This document shows, one piece after another, positions 17,316-26,710 of a stretch of DNA of 64,000 bases (its first letter is position 1; every line of letters starts with the position of its first letter). Position numbers and translations under genes: made by a program. The notes beneath the pieces are model-generated. The model was not told the DNA's origin, searched no databases, and worked only from the letters and a program-made list of their open reading frames with translations. The stretch covers positions 372,001-436,000 of the forward strand of contig NZ_REFZ01000002.1 of NCBI RefSeq assembly GCF_003841465.1, given 5' to 3'. The stretch comes from Natrarchaeobius oligotrophus. GTDB taxonomy: Archaea > Halobacteriota > Halobacteria > Halobacteriales > Natrialbaceae.

Positions 17316-18374
17316 ATGAGTGACACACGTCAGCCGGTAACGGTCGCAGCAGCGCACGTCGCGTCGGACTACCTCGATCGCGACGGAACGACGGAAAAAG
17401 CACGCAAGACGATCGCTGAGGCGGGAGAAAACGGCGCGGATCTCGTCGTATTTCCGGAATCGTACGTTCCGGGGTATCCACATTGGATCTGGACGCACAC
17501 GCCGACCGAGGGTGCGCCACTGTTCCGGGAGTTTTCGGCGAACGCCGTCGAGATACCGGGACCTACGATCGACGAACTCGGAGCGGCCGCAGCGAACGCC
17601 GGTACCCACGTCGTCTGTGGCGTCACCGAACGCGACGGAGGGACGCTGTACAACACCCTGGTCTACATCGACGATGAAGGCGACCTGCTCGGGACACACC
17701 GGAAACTCCAGCCGACCCACGCAGAGCGAACGGTCTGGGGGCAGGGTGACGGCAGCGACCTGCAGACGTTCGAGACGGCCATCGGAACGATCGGCGGGCT
17801 CATCTGCTGGGAGCACACGATGGATCTGGTCAGGTACGCGATGACCAGCCTGGGCGAACAGATCCACGTCGCCGCCTGGCCCGCCGTCTCCGCGATCACG
17901 CACAATCCGCACTCGGAGATATTCGACGACGTCACGGAGGCCGCGGCCCGCCACCACGCGCTTGCGGGCCAGACGTTCGTCGTCAACGTGCAGGCCTGCG
18001 TCGACGAAACCGCCGTCGAAACGCTCGGATTCGAAGACCAGCCGGAGATGTTCCGGGAGGGCGGCGGGTGGTCGGCGATTATCGATCCCGAGGGACGGAT
18101 CCTCGCAGGTCCGAACACGGACGACGAGACGATACTCTACGCGGACATCGATCTCGAGGACATCCGAATGGCAAATCAGGCCTGCGACTCCGTCGGTCAC
18201 TACGCCCGACCGGACGTCGTCCGACTGCTGATGGATCGGTCACCCCAGCCGATCGTCGAGGAGTTCGACTCGTTCGTCGGTCAGGCCAGGGCGACTCCGC
18301 CGGGTGAATCCGAGACGTCGGACTCGGTCGAAGAACCGGCTGCCAACCGATACCGGACGAGTGAGAGCCCCTAA
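17316..18374 (+). CDS. Nitrilase (carbon-nitrogen hydrolase)
   Basis: 352 aa nitrilase-superfamily enzyme converting a nitrile to acid and ammonia. The catalytic triad is E48 (FPESYVPGYP), K130 (HRKLQPTHAERTVWGQGDGSD) and C164 (LICWEHTMDLVRYAM). The spacing and the HRKLQPTHAER segment are those of true nitrilases (branch 1) rather than amidases. Length is normal for the family. Divergent from the alcohol dehydrogenase. The sequence catatatgtg, about 40 nt before the ATG, is a possible TATA box. Confidence 0.92.
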   Translation: MSDTRQPVTVAAAHVASDYLDRDGTTEKARKTIAEAGENGADLVVFPESYVPGYPHWIWTHTPTEGAPLFREFSANAVEIPGPTIDELGAAAANAGTHVVCGVTERDGGTLYNTLVYIDDEGDLLGTHRKLQPTHAERTVWGQGDGSDLQTFETAIGTIGGLICWEHTMDLVRYAMTSLGEQIHVAAWPAVSAITHNPHSEIFDDVTEAAARHHALAGQTFVVNVQACVDETAVETLGFEDQPEMFREGGGWSAIIDPEGRILAGPNTDDETILYADIDLEDIRMANQACDSVGHYARPDVVRLLMDRSPQPIVEEFDSFVGQARATPPGESETSDSVEEPAANRYRTSESP

Positions 18375-18403
18375 ACGGCGAACGAGCGCGAATCGAGAGG
18401 ACG

Positions 18404-19747
18404 TCAGTCCGACGGCGTCGGGTCGGTCGCCGGCTGTGCGTCGGTAACGTAGAACCGCTCGAAGAACAGCAGTGAGGCGAAACCCGCCGCGACGACGGTG
18501 CCGGCGGTCAACACGAGGAATCCCTCGCGCATTCCCATCGTTTCCATGACGTAGCCCACGAGCGGCGGCATCGCGGCGCCGCTGAGCATGATCGCCGTCC
18601 AGATGTAGCCGAACGTGCGTCCCTCGAGTTCGGGCGGCGAGATGTCGCTGATCAGCGCGTCCCGGGCGGGGGCCAGCCCGTAGATACCCACGCCGGCGAG
18701 ACAGAGCGCGAGCATGAGGGTGATCGGGCCCAGCTCGAGCAACGCGAGGGAGAGAAAGCCGACGGTGGCGAGCGAGATTCCGCCAAGCAACACGACTCGC
18801 GTGTCGACGCGATCGATCACGCCGCCGACGCCGAGCTGGAGGACGCCGGAGAAGACGAGCAACGCCGCGAAGTAGAAGTTCGCGACGGACTCGGGTGCGA
18901 GATAAACGTCCATCAGTTCGAACGAATAGGCGTAGACCGCGACGATGAACGCCGGCAGGAACGTCTTGATCCCCTCGCCGGAGAACATCTTGGAGACGAA
19001 AAACAGGTAGACGATCGCCAGCGGGTACATGTACGTCCGCCGGTCGGCCTGCCAGATCGTCTCCGAGGGGGATTCGTCGTCGCCATCTCCGTCGTCGACT
19101 CGCTGGGCCGCGGGAACGGTGTCGAACTCGTCGCCGCGCAGGATCAGAAACAGCAGGATTCCGAGGACGACGCCGACGACGCCCAGTATCAACAGGACCT
19201 GGTTCCAGACGAGCACGAGGATCATGACGCCGACGATCGCCGGTGCGGCGGCGTCGCCGAACTTCGCCGAACTGCCGAACGCGCCCAGAACTTTCCCCTT
19301 GTTGTCCGGATCGACGTTGTCGGTGATCATCGGATAGCCGGCCGGGTGGACGACGGCGGCACCGATACCGGAGATCAGCATCGCCAGTCCCATCACGAGG
19401 AATCCGCCCTCGAAGGTGTACCCGGCCACCGTGAGCGCGGGAACGACCGCGCCGACGGACGACGCGGCGGCGAACAGCACGTACCCCGCGCCGGCGAGTG
19501 CGATCCCGGTCGGCAGGACGTACAGTCGATCGTACCGATCCGAGACGACGCCGAGCGGAGCCTGTGCGAGGCCCGATCCGAACGAAAAGAGGCTCACGAG
19601 CAGTCCGAGCTGCCAGAGCGGATACTCGAGAGCGACCGCCAGCACGGGAATCAGCGGCGGAATGAGCCGCATCAGAAAGTGCTGGCTGAGGTGTGCCCCG
19701 CTGATCACGAGGGCGAACCGAACTTCGCGCGTCGAGAGGCCGAACAT
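18404..19747 (-). CDS. MFS transporter
   Basis: 447 aa membrane protein with about 12 hydrophobic segments, an MFS motif A-like loop (GVVSDRYDRLYVLPTG) after helix 2 and a central acidic cytoplasmic loop (VDDGDGDDESPSE). A second motif-A-like repeat, GGVIDRVDTRVVLLGG, starts the second half. It is convergent with the nitrilase. Probably takes up or exports a small organic molecule; substrate not deducible. Confidence 0.9.
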   Translation of the reverse strand: MFGLSTREVRFALVISGAHLSQHFLMRLIPPLIPVLAVALEYPLWQLGLLVSLFSFGSGLAQAPLGVVSDRYDRLYVLPTGIALAGAGYVLFAAASSVGAVVPALTVAGYTFEGGFLVMGLAMLISGIGAAVVHPAGYPMITDNVDPDNKGKVLGAFGSSAKFGDAAAPAIVGVMILVLVWNQVLLILGVVGVVLGILLFLILRGDEFDTVPAAQRVDDGDGDDESPSETIWQADRRTYMYPLAIVYLFFVSKMFSGEGIKTFLPAFIVAVYAYSFELMDVYLAPESVANFYFAALLVFSGVLQLGVGGVIDRVDTRVVLLGGISLATVGFLSLALLELGPITLMLALCLAGVGIYGLAPARDALISDISPPELEGRTFGYIWTAIMLSGAAMPPLVGYVMETMGMREGFLVLTAGTVVAAGFASLLFFERFYVTDAQPATDPTPSD

Positions 19748-19951
19748 GTGTTTGGGGGCGATTCGGTGTCGGTGGTGTTAATAGCTTCTACGTGTGCTCG
19801 CGGAGTCACGCACGCGGTCGCCGAGTTGATCGACACGTTCCAGGACGTCCGGGACGACGTCTACGAACGCGAGCGTCCGGCCCGAGCGCGAGCTGAGTGG
19901 TGATCGACCGTCGATCGAGCCGGTCGAGCGTGGGCGCGGCCACAACGATAA

Positions 19952-19967
19952 TATTCGGTACCGAATA
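19952..19967. promoter_or_regulatory. 16-bp perfect palindrome overlapping the transducer promoter
   Basis: TATTCGGTACCGAATA reads identically on both strands and ends 15 nt before the ATG at 19983. It overlaps the AT-rich stretch (gataatatt) that would be the TATA box. A dimeric repressor bound here would block initiation; this is inference. Confidence 0.5.
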
Positions 19968-19982
19968 ACACGGAGTAGTTAG

Positions 19983-21353
19983 ATGACCGAACCGACCGAT
20001 TCGACTCGAGCGAGCGCACCCGTACTGTACGAGCCACCGGCGGACGCAGACGAGGTCGACCGCCTCCGCGACGAACGGGACTTCTGGAAGCACCTGTTCG
20101 AAGATCTGGTCGAGTCGTTTCCCGAACCGGTGGTGACGATCGACGACGAGGGTCGGATCGTCCACTGGAACGAAGCCCACGAAGAACACATCGGACTCGA
20201 CCGCACGGAGGTCGTCGGTCGCCGGGCGAGCGACGTCATCGGAACCGAAAACGTCGACGAGATTCTGGCCGACGAGATCGTCCGAACGGATCGAACGATT
20301 CGGGAAGACGAGGTTCGTTCGACGGTCACCGCCGACGGGGAACGCTGGCACGTCCGCGCCGCCGGACAGCCGCTTCGCGCGCCCGACGGAACCGTCGTCG
20401 GCGCGTTCGAGTACGTCACCCGCGTAACGGACCTGGTCGAAAAACAACAGCAGGTCGAACGCGTCCAGTCGCGGATCAGCGACGAGGTAGAAACGAGCGT
20501 CAGCGAGTTGCTCGAGACGTCCGAACGCGTCGCCCGGAGTAGCCAACTGATCGGGGAGACGACCGACGATCAGGTCGCGCGGCTGTCCGAGGTCAGCGAC
20601 GAGGTAACCAAGTTGAGCGCGACGATCGAACAGGTCGCGGCGAGTGCGGAACAGGCCGACGGGGACAGCGAGCGGATGGAAAAACTGGCGGTCGAATCCA
20701 AAGGGGACGTCGCGAAGAGCCTCGAGCGAATGGAGGACGTCTCGAGCGCCGCGAACGAGTTGACCGAGAACGCGACCGCGCTCGAGTCGCAGTTTTCGGA
20801 CATCGAGAACGTGATCGAAGTCATCAACGACATCGCGGGCCAGATCAACCTCCTCGCGCTGAACGCGAGCATCGAGGCGGCCCGAAGCGGCGAAGCCGGC
20901 TCCGGGTTCGCGGTCGTCGCCGACGAGATCAAATCGCTCGCCGAGCAGACGAGCGACGAGGTCGAAACGATCGAGGACGTGATCGACGAGATGGCGACGG
21001 TAGCCGACGCGACGACCGAGAGCGTCCGCGAGACGACCGCTCAGATCGACGACGCGATGGCGGCGATCCGGGCCGTCGACGAGAAACAGGACACGATTCG
21101 GGCGGCCATCGAGAACTCGAGGCAGGGGATCGGAGAGATCGCGACGGCGACCGACGAACAGGCGGCGTCCGCGGCGGAGGTCTCCTCGATGGTCGAAACC
21201 GCCGTCGACGAACTCGAGGGCGTCGCCGGCGAGATCGGCGAGCTCGCGGCGGCGAACGAAACCGTCACCGAGGAAGTTCGAACCGTCCAGCGACGAGTTC
21301 GCGCGGTCGAATCGGAACTGGACGCGAAGCCGGGCCGCTCGAGCCGGCAGTAG
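19983..21353 (+). CDS. Soluble PAS-domain methyl-accepting transducer
   Basis: 456 aa cytoplasmic chemotaxis-type transducer. An N-terminal segment ([35 protein letters not shown] begins it) is a PAS domain, about residues 25-140. A coiled-coil signalling domain follows, with the hairpin tip [16 protein letters not shown] and [20 protein letters not shown]. No membrane span is present, so it senses an internal signal or redox cofactor and signals to CheA. The methylation helices are Glu/Gln-rich and acidic. Its placement between catabolic genes suggests metabolism-dependent taxis. Confidence 0.93.
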   Translation: MTEPTDSTRASAPVLYEPPADADEVDRLRDERDFWKHLFEDLVESFPEPVVTIDDEGRIVHWNEAHEEHIGLDRTEVVGRRASDVIGTENVDEILADEIVRTDRTIREDEVRSTVTADGERWHVRAAGQPLRAPDGTVVGAFEYVTRVTDLVEKQQQVERVQSRISDEVETSVSELLETSERVARSSQLIGETTDDQVARLSEVSDEVTKLSATIEQVAASAEQADGDSERMEKLAVESKGDVAKSLERMEDVSSAANELTENATALESQFSDIENVIEVINDIAGQINLLALNASIEAARSGEAGSGFAVVADEIKSLAEQTSDEVETIEDVIDEMATVADATTESVRETTAQIDDAMAAIRAVDEKQDTIRAAIENSRQGIGEIATATDEQAASAAEVSSMVETAVDELEGVAGEIGELAAANETVTEEVRTVQRRVRAVESELDAKPGRSSRQ

Positions 21354-21434
21354 CGCCGTCGGTGGACGACCGAACGTGGGACGACGAACGTGTGACCATA
21401 CTATTATGACATCCGAGTTGAATGGATACGCTGC

Positions 21435-21836
21435 ATGCCGATAGAGCGCATCAACCCCGACGGAATGTACGATCCGCCGAACGACGTGTTGTCACAGGTC
21501 GTGACGGCGACCGGTGATCGCCAGATCCACGTCGCCGGAACGATCTCGGAGGACGAAGACGGCGAGATCGTCGGGGAGACGATCGAAGAACAGACGCGCA
21601 AGACCCTCGAGAACGTCGAAACGTCGCTCGAGGCGGCGGGGGCCACCCCGGAAGACGTGGTCAGACTGACGATCTACACCGTGGACGCGGAGACCTTCGT
21701 CGCGGACGGCGATCCGCACCTGCGGTCGTTTTTCGGCGAGGAGACGCTGCCGGCGGCGACGCTCATCGGCGTCGATCACCTCGCGAGGCCGGAGTTTCTG
21801 GTCGAACTGGAAGTTACCGCGGTCGTCGACGAATAA
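21435..21836 (+). CDS. RidA family protein (YjgF/YER057c/UK114)
   Basis: 133 aa RidA-fold protein: starts MPIERINPDGMYDPPNDVLSQ and has the conserved TRKTLENVETSLEAAGATPEDVVR and VELEVTAVV at the end. RidA deaminases hydrolyse reactive imines and enamines to ketones and ammonia. The convergent neighbour is a copper amine oxidase, whose chemistry passes through imines, so a protective or coupling role is plausible. The Arg in DHLARPEF is near the usual active-site position. Confidence 0.88.
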   Translation: MPIERINPDGMYDPPNDVLSQVVTATGDRQIHVAGTISEDEDGEIVGETIEEQTRKTLENVETSLEAAGATPEDVVRLTIYTVDAETFVADGDPHLRSFFGEETLPAATLIGVDHLARPEFLVELEVTAVVDE

Positions 21837-21926
21837 CGCTCGCGGACGTGCGTTCGACGGTGGTCGTCGAGAGAGACGAACAGCCAACAGGGGCGTACGA
21901 ACCGACGACAACGGCGGACCACTATC

Positions 21927-21936
21927 CGTTTTTTCG
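21927..21936 (+). terminator. T-tract, possible transcription terminator
   Basis: Six consecutive T (21929-21934) after GC-rich sequence, about 90 nt past the RidA stop and just before the convergent amine oxidase end; archaeal termination often uses such T-tracts. Confidence 0.35.
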
Positions 21937-21967
21937 AGCGGCCGTCGGGAGGAGACCCGTCTCGATC

Positions 21968-24043
21968 TCAGTGTGAGGAACAATCGTCGTCGTGGGACGA
22001 GCAATCGTCCTCGTGAAGCATCGATCGCTGGTTCTCCGTCTTCCACTTCTCGACGTCCTTGATCGCGTGCTCTGGCGGAACGTCTATCGCCGGATTCTCT
22101 TCGAAGAAGTGGACGGGCTCGAGTTTGAACGACAGCATCTTCGCCGGGAGGATCGGCCAGTCTTCCGGAGCACAGACGTGGGTCCCGATCATGTTGTACC
22201 AGACGACGACGTCCTCGTTTCTGACGTCGCGATCCTGTTCGACCCACGCGGGAAGTCCCTCGCCGCCGGGGTTCTGGTTGGGATAGTCGCCCGCGGGAAG
22301 AATTTCGTCGTCGTCGTGCTGTGTCACCCACAGGTGTTTCTCCGCCAATCCGAGCCGTTTCGCGGCGGACGACCCGGGCTGGGGAGCGAAGACGGTGTTG
22401 TCCCCGGACTTCTGGCGAAGCCGGTAGCCGACGGGTTGATCGGTCTTTGCGTTTCGGACGTTCTCGTTGACGATTTCCCAGTAGCGGCCCGTCTGGGAGT
22501 TGGTGTTCGCCCCGGCCGCCGATTCGGTCTCGTACGTCTGCCGATTCGCGTACGCGGCGTTGCCGTACCGATTCGGTCGCTGGCGGTCCGGCTCCTGATG
22601 GGGGTCGGCGTCGTACCCTTCGGGACCGTACGGCACCGTCTCGAGGTCGACCTGTCGGACCGAGTTCTCGTTCCCGTCGACGGCGAAGTCGAGTCGGCAC
22701 GTGAAGACGTGCTGGTGGAGCATCGACTTGTGATCCGGGCCGATCATCTCGGCGAAGCCGCTTTCGGTCTCGCCCGGCGGCATGACACCGGTCGCGTTAC
22801 AGCCGGTCAGCCGAACCTCCGCCTCGACGCTGCCGTCCTGGTAGAAATACCAGTAGAAGCCGAAGTCGTAGTTGCCGATCGTCGGGATGAACGAGACGAC
22901 GAGCCGGCGGTTCCGTCGCACCTCGTCGTCGCCCTCCCGCCAGTCGTGGTGCTTCCAGAGCAGTCCGTGGTCCTCCTCGTGGAGACAGATCGCGTTCTCG
23001 ATGACCGCGGGTTCGCCGTCGGGGTCGTTGACGATGCCGTCGAAGTAGTGCATGTACCCGAGACAGTCACAGCCCTCGGTCAGCGAGTTCGCGAGCCGTC
23101 CGAGCCCGAACTCGCCGACGTCGAACGGCATCCGCCAGTAGTGGTCCGGGTCGGGATCCGTGTACGGCGTGGCGACCTCCGGGAACGACGCGCGGTCGAT
23201 GATGCTTCGGATCGTTCCGTCTTCGTCCTCGTAGCCGATGTCGTGTAACACCAGTCCCTCGCGGTGGTTGAATCCGACGCGCATCCGCCACTTCTGCCAT
23301 CGAATCTCCCGCCCGTCGACCTCCCAGCTCGGACCCTCGGGCTGGACGACGTTGTACGGCTTGAGGTCGTCGCGAAGCTCCCTGTTTTCGGCCCGATAGT
23401 GGTAGGTGTCCATGTTGTCGACCACGTTCGGATTCGTCACGCCCGTGTCGACGACCTCGAGGACGACCATGTCGTCCATATCGACCCAGACGTGGATGCC
23501 GGAAAGCGGCCTGTTGTAGCCGTTTGCCCCGCGTTCGCTCTCGTCCGCTTTCGCCCAGGCGATTCCGTGGACGAGCCGTCGACTCGAATCGATTCCATCC
23601 GGCACGAAATCCGCGCCCGCGGACCAGCCGGAGACGATGGTGAGATCGGGATCCGCGCCGCGTTTCTCGACGGCCGCGCGGAACTCGTCGTGGTTCTTGA
23701 CGACCGCCTCGACCTGATCGAACTCCTCGCCGATCATCCGCGGCTGTGCGTCCGGCAGATACTGCCAGGAGACGACGGCGTCGTCGGTCAACGAAACGAT
23801 GCCCTCGTACGTCGCGCGGTTTTCCTTGTCGCGGACGACGACGCGCGCACGACGGTCGGGATCGTCGCCGTCGGTCTCGTATCGACGGAGTTCTGCTTTC
23901 GGCGGCTCGTCGAGTGCGATCTCGACGTACCGGGTGCGCTCGGAGAACTCGGTGCGTCCCTCGAGGATCTCCCGAACCGCCTCGATCTCCGACGGTGCGA
24001 GCGGGTCCAGCGGGTGATCGACGGGATACGTGGTTGATGCCAT
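21968..24043 (-). CDS. Copper amine oxidase (TPQ-dependent)
   Basis: 691 aa quinoprotein oxidising a primary amine to aldehyde, ammonia and H2O2. The self-processed TPQ tyrosine is Y392 in TIGNYD. The copper ligands are H443 and H445 (HQH) and H622 (THVCAPEDWP), and the catalytic base is D308 (PFDVGEFG). The spacing matches Arthrobacter globiformis amine oxidase. No signal peptide is seen, so it is probably cytoplasmic. The C-terminus ends in a duplicated Cys/His/Asp motif (DDCSSH twice). ATG 24043 starts MASTTYPVDHPLDPL; the longer open frame upstream is a shadow of the divergent VOC gene. Aldehyde dehydrogenases in the window could use its product. Confidence 0.95.
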   Translation of the reverse strand: MASTTYPVDHPLDPLAPSEIEAVREILEGRTEFSERTRYVEIALDEPPKAELRRYETDGDDPDRRARVVVRDKENRATYEGIVSLTDDAVVSWQYLPDAQPRMIGEEFDQVEAVVKNHDEFRAAVEKRGADPDLTIVSGWSAGADFVPDGIDSSRRLVHGIAWAKADESERGANGYNRPLSGIHVWVDMDDMVVLEVVDTGVTNPNVVDNMDTYHYRAENRELRDDLKPYNVVQPEGPSWEVDGREIRWQKWRMRVGFNHREGLVLHDIGYEDEDGTIRSIIDRASFPEVATPYTDPDPDHYWRMPFDVGEFGLGRLANSLTEGCDCLGYMHYFDGIVNDPDGEPAVIENAICLHEEDHGLLWKHHDWREGDDEVRRNRRLVVSFIPTIGNYDFGFYWYFYQDGSVEAEVRLTGCNATGVMPPGETESGFAEMIGPDHKSMLHQHVFTCRLDFAVDGNENSVRQVDLETVPYGPEGYDADPHQEPDRQRPNRYGNAAYANRQTYETESAAGANTNSQTGRYWEIVNENVRNAKTDQPVGYRLRQKSGDNTVFAPQPGSSAAKRLGLAEKHLWVTQHDDDEILPAGDYPNQNPGGEGLPAWVEQDRDVRNEDVVVWYNMIGTHVCAPEDWPILPAKMLSFKLEPVHFFEENPAIDVPPEHAIKDVEKWKTENQRSMLHEDDCSSHDDDCSSH

Positions 24044-24196
24044 TCCCACTGGTATCCACTGGCATCGTTGTTCATAAATATTTGTATTAGACCCTGTGCG
24101 GCGACGGTTCCGGTAGGGACGCCTCCGACTGCGAACCGGGTAGGACGTCCGATCGGAGCGGTAGCTTTTTTTGACGGTCTGACGTATCACTCGGAC

Positions 24197-24952
24197 ATGC
24201 ATCTGCCGATAGATCATACTATGATGCGCGTCGAGGACCTGGACGAATCGCTCGAGTTCTACACGAACCACTTCGGCTACGAGGAGAAGGGGCGCTGGGA
24301 AGCCGAGACGTTCACCAACGTCTACCTCGGTCCCGAAGACGCCCACGAGGCCGGCGCGATGCTCGAGTTGACGTACAACCACGACGGCCGATCCTACGAG
24401 TTGGGCGACTCGTGGGGACACGTCGCGATGCGCGTTCGGGACGCACACGCCGCCTACGAGGAGCTGATGGAGTCCGGCGTCGAAGACTATCGCGATCCCG
24501 ACTCCTGTGGCGGAAACTACGCCTTCGTCAAAGATCCGGATGGCCACGAGATCGAACTGCTCGAGCGCGACCACGGGCCCCGCTGGAGTCTCGATCACAC
24601 GATGGTCCGCGTGGAGGACATCGACGGCGCCATCGGCTGGTACGCTCGGAAGCTGGATTACGAACTCCACCACCGCAAGGAGATGGACACGTTCGCGCTG
24701 TACTTCATGGCGCCGCGGGACGCCCCGCCCGAGGCGATGTCCGTCGAGTTGACGTACAACTACGACGGGAGCACCTACGAGATGGGCGACGCGTGGGGAC
24801 ACCTCGCGATCAGGACGGACGACCTCCACGAGACGTGGGACCGGTTGACCGAGCGCGACGCGGAAGACTACCGCGATCCGGAGTCCTGCGGCGACAGGTA
24901 CGCGTTCACCAAAGACGCCGACGGACACGAAATCGAGATCATCCCGAACTGA
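24197..24952 (+). CDS. Two-domain VOC (glyoxalase-fold) protein
   Basis: 251 aa built from two homologous glyoxalase-like halves. Residues 1-125 begin LPIDHTMMRVEDLDESLEFY, and 130-251 begin SLDHTMVRVEDIDGAIGWY. Each half has an ELTYN.DG.(S/T)YE(L/M)GD(S/A)WGH segment and a final DGHEIE. The metal-ligand pattern (His in DHT, Glu in ELTYN, His in WGH, Glu in HEIE) matches lactoylglutathione lyase. Haloarchaea lack glutathione, so the true substrate is uncertain; another thiol adduct is possible. Divergent from the amine oxidase. Confidence 0.88.
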   Translation: MHLPIDHTMMRVEDLDESLEFYTNHFGYEEKGRWEAETFTNVYLGPEDAHEAGAMLELTYNHDGRSYELGDSWGHVAMRVRDAHAAYEELMESGVEDYRDPDSCGGNYAFVKDPDGHEIELLERDHGPRWSLDHTMVRVEDIDGAIGWYARKLDYELHHRKEMDTFALYFMAPRDAPPEAMSVELTYNYDGSTYEMGDAWGHLAIRTDDLHETWDRLTERDAEDYRDPESCGDRYAFTKDADGHEIEIIPN

Positions 24953-24959
24953 GGATACC

Positions 24960-24968
24960 CAATTTTTC
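24960..24968 (+). terminator. T-tract after VOC gene
   Basis: Five T at 24963-24967 shortly after the stop at 24952, followed by GC-rich sequence; a weak candidate terminator. Confidence 0.3.
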
Positions 24969-25060
24969 GCGCCGGCGAGGAGACGCGACGTCCCATCGAC
25001 ACCGAGCGAGTCCGAGCATTGCAAAAGTATTTGATGGTTACCGCACAGGTATCTACCGCC

Positions 25061-26533
25061 ATGGGAGATGAGTTAGCACTAACCTCAGCAGCCGCGCTTG
25101 CCCGGGAGATACGCGCCGGCGAGCGATCTCCGGTCGACGTCGTCGACTACTTCCTCGAGCGAATCGAACGCCACGACGACGTGAACGCGTTCACGGCGAC
25201 GCGGGCGAACGAGGCGCGGGCGGAGGCGCGACGGGCGGAGAAAGCGGTCGAAGCCGGTGAGAACCTCGGGCCGCTTCACGGCGTTCCGGTGGCGCTGAAG
25301 GACCTGTTCGTCTGGAAGGACGGACTCGGAAACACGTTCGGCTCGACGCCGTTCACCGATTTCGTCCCCGACGAGTCGGCGATCGTCACCGAGCGTCTCG
25401 AGCGAGCCGGTGCGATCGTAATCGGGACGACGAACACCTGCGAGTTCGGCCACAAGGGACTCACCGACAACCGCGTGTTCGGCCCAACGAGCACGCCGTT
25501 CGACCTCGATCGGAACGCGGGCGGATCGACGGGCGGGTCGACCGCTGCGGTCGGCGCAGGGCTCGTTCCGCTGGCCGTCGGCGAAGACGGGGGTGGTTCG
25601 ATCCGGATCCCGGCCGCCTGGTCCGGCGTCTACGGGCTCAAGCCGACGTTCGGACGCGTGCCCATCCGGGCGCGACCGAACGGCTTCCAGCTGCACACGC
25701 CGTTCGTCCACCACGGACCGCAGACCAGAACGGTCGAAGACGCGGCGCTCATGCTCGACGTGGTCGCCGGCCCTCATCCGGACGATCCGTTCAGTCTGCC
25801 GGCGGAAGCCGACGACAGCTATCTCGCGGCGATGCGACGATCGATCGCGGACTTCGACGTGGCGTACAGCCCCCACTTCGGCGACTTTCCCGTCGATCAG
25901 CGAGTGCTGGACGTCGTTGGGAACGCGGTTCGGGCGTTCGAGACGGCGGGGGCGACCGTCGATCGACTCGACTTCGAGTTTCCCTACTCCCACGAGACGA
26001 TCACCGAACTGTGGGTCGATTCGTTCGCCGTCTTCTACCGGGAGCTTGCACACCACCTCGGCGAGGAGGGGCTCCCGAATCTGCTCGAGCGAACGAACGA
26101 ACTGTGCCCGCAGTTCGCGGCGAAACTCGAGCGAGGCCGGGGCGTCGACGCCGTCGACTACAAGCGAAACGACGTCGTCCGGACCGGTATCTTCGATGCG
26201 ATACAGGAAGTGCTCACGGAGTACGACCTCCTGGTCACGCCGACGGTTGCCGTTCCACCGGTCGAAAACGCCGCGAACGGCCAGACGCTCGGACCGTCCG
26301 AAATCGACGGTGAGGCCGTAGAGCGGACGATCGGGTTCTGTCTCACCCACCCGTTGAACTTCACCGGCCATCCGGCGGCGTCGGTCCCGGCCGGCGTCAC
26401 GGACGATGGACTCCCGATCGGCATGCAACTCATCGGGAGCCGATTCGACGAGGCGTCGATTCTGGCCGCCAGCGGGGCCGTCGAACGGGTCAGACCCTGG
26501 GACCACCACTACGAAGAAATTCTGCCCAACTGA
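25061..26533 (+). CDS. Amidase (amidase signature family)
   Basis: 490 aa Ser-cisSer-Lys hydrolase that cleaves an amide to acid and ammonia. Catalytic residues are inferred as K80 (VALKD), S156 (AGGSTGGS) and S180 (EDGGGSIRIPA). The 24-residue Ser-Ser and about 75-residue Lys-Ser spacing match FAAH. ATG 25061 (MGDELALTSAAALA) is preferred to the upstream frame. The sequence aaaagtattt about 30 nt upstream may be the TATA box. Followed by a small ORF and a ketopantoate reductase-like gene on the same strand. Confidence 0.92.
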   Translation: MGDELALTSAAALAREIRAGERSPVDVVDYFLERIERHDDVNAFTATRANEARAEARRAEKAVEAGENLGPLHGVPVALKDLFVWKDGLGNTFGSTPFTDFVPDESAIVTERLERAGAIVIGTTNTCEFGHKGLTDNRVFGPTSTPFDLDRNAGGSTGGSTAAVGAGLVPLAVGEDGGGSIRIPAAWSGVYGLKPTFGRVPIRARPNGFQLHTPFVHHGPQTRTVEDAALMLDVVAGPHPDDPFSLPAEADDSYLAAMRRSIADFDVAYSPHFGDFPVDQRVLDVVGNAVRAFETAGATVDRLDFEFPYSHETITELWVDSFAVFYRELAHHLGEEGLPNLLERTNELCPQFAAKLERGRGVDAVDYKRNDVVRTGIFDAIQEVLTEYDLLVTPTVAVPPVENAANGQTLGPSEIDGEAVERTIGFCLTHPLNFTGHPAASVPAGVTDDGLPIGMQLIGSRFDEASILAASGAVERVRPWDHHYEEILPN

Positions 26534-26581
26534 ACCGATGAACGCCGAAATGCAAACCAGCGGATACGACGACAGGCGACA

Positions 26582-26710
26582 ATGACCGATCTATCGACGA
26601 AACCCGACGGCGGGCGGAGTACAGCGACGGACGAAACGCGAACGCCGGTATCGCATCCGGAAGCGTCGAAACGAACCAGCGGAACGCGAAAACGGGAGGT
26701 GATAGCGTGA
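26582..26710 (+). CDS. Possible small protein coupled to the downstream reductase
   Basis: 42-codon frame starting ATG 26582 (MTDLSTKPDGG...) and ending in a TGA that overlaps the GTG start of the next gene by four bases (GTGA, 26707-26710). The product is hydrophilic, rich in Thr, Arg, Ser and Lys, with no domain I recognise. The exact start/stop overlap is the main argument that it is translated; composition is not strongly haloarchaeal. It may only be a leader that couples ribosomes to the reductase start. Confidence 0.35.
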   Translation: MTDLSTKPDGGRSTATDETRTPVSHPEASKRTSGTRKREVIA

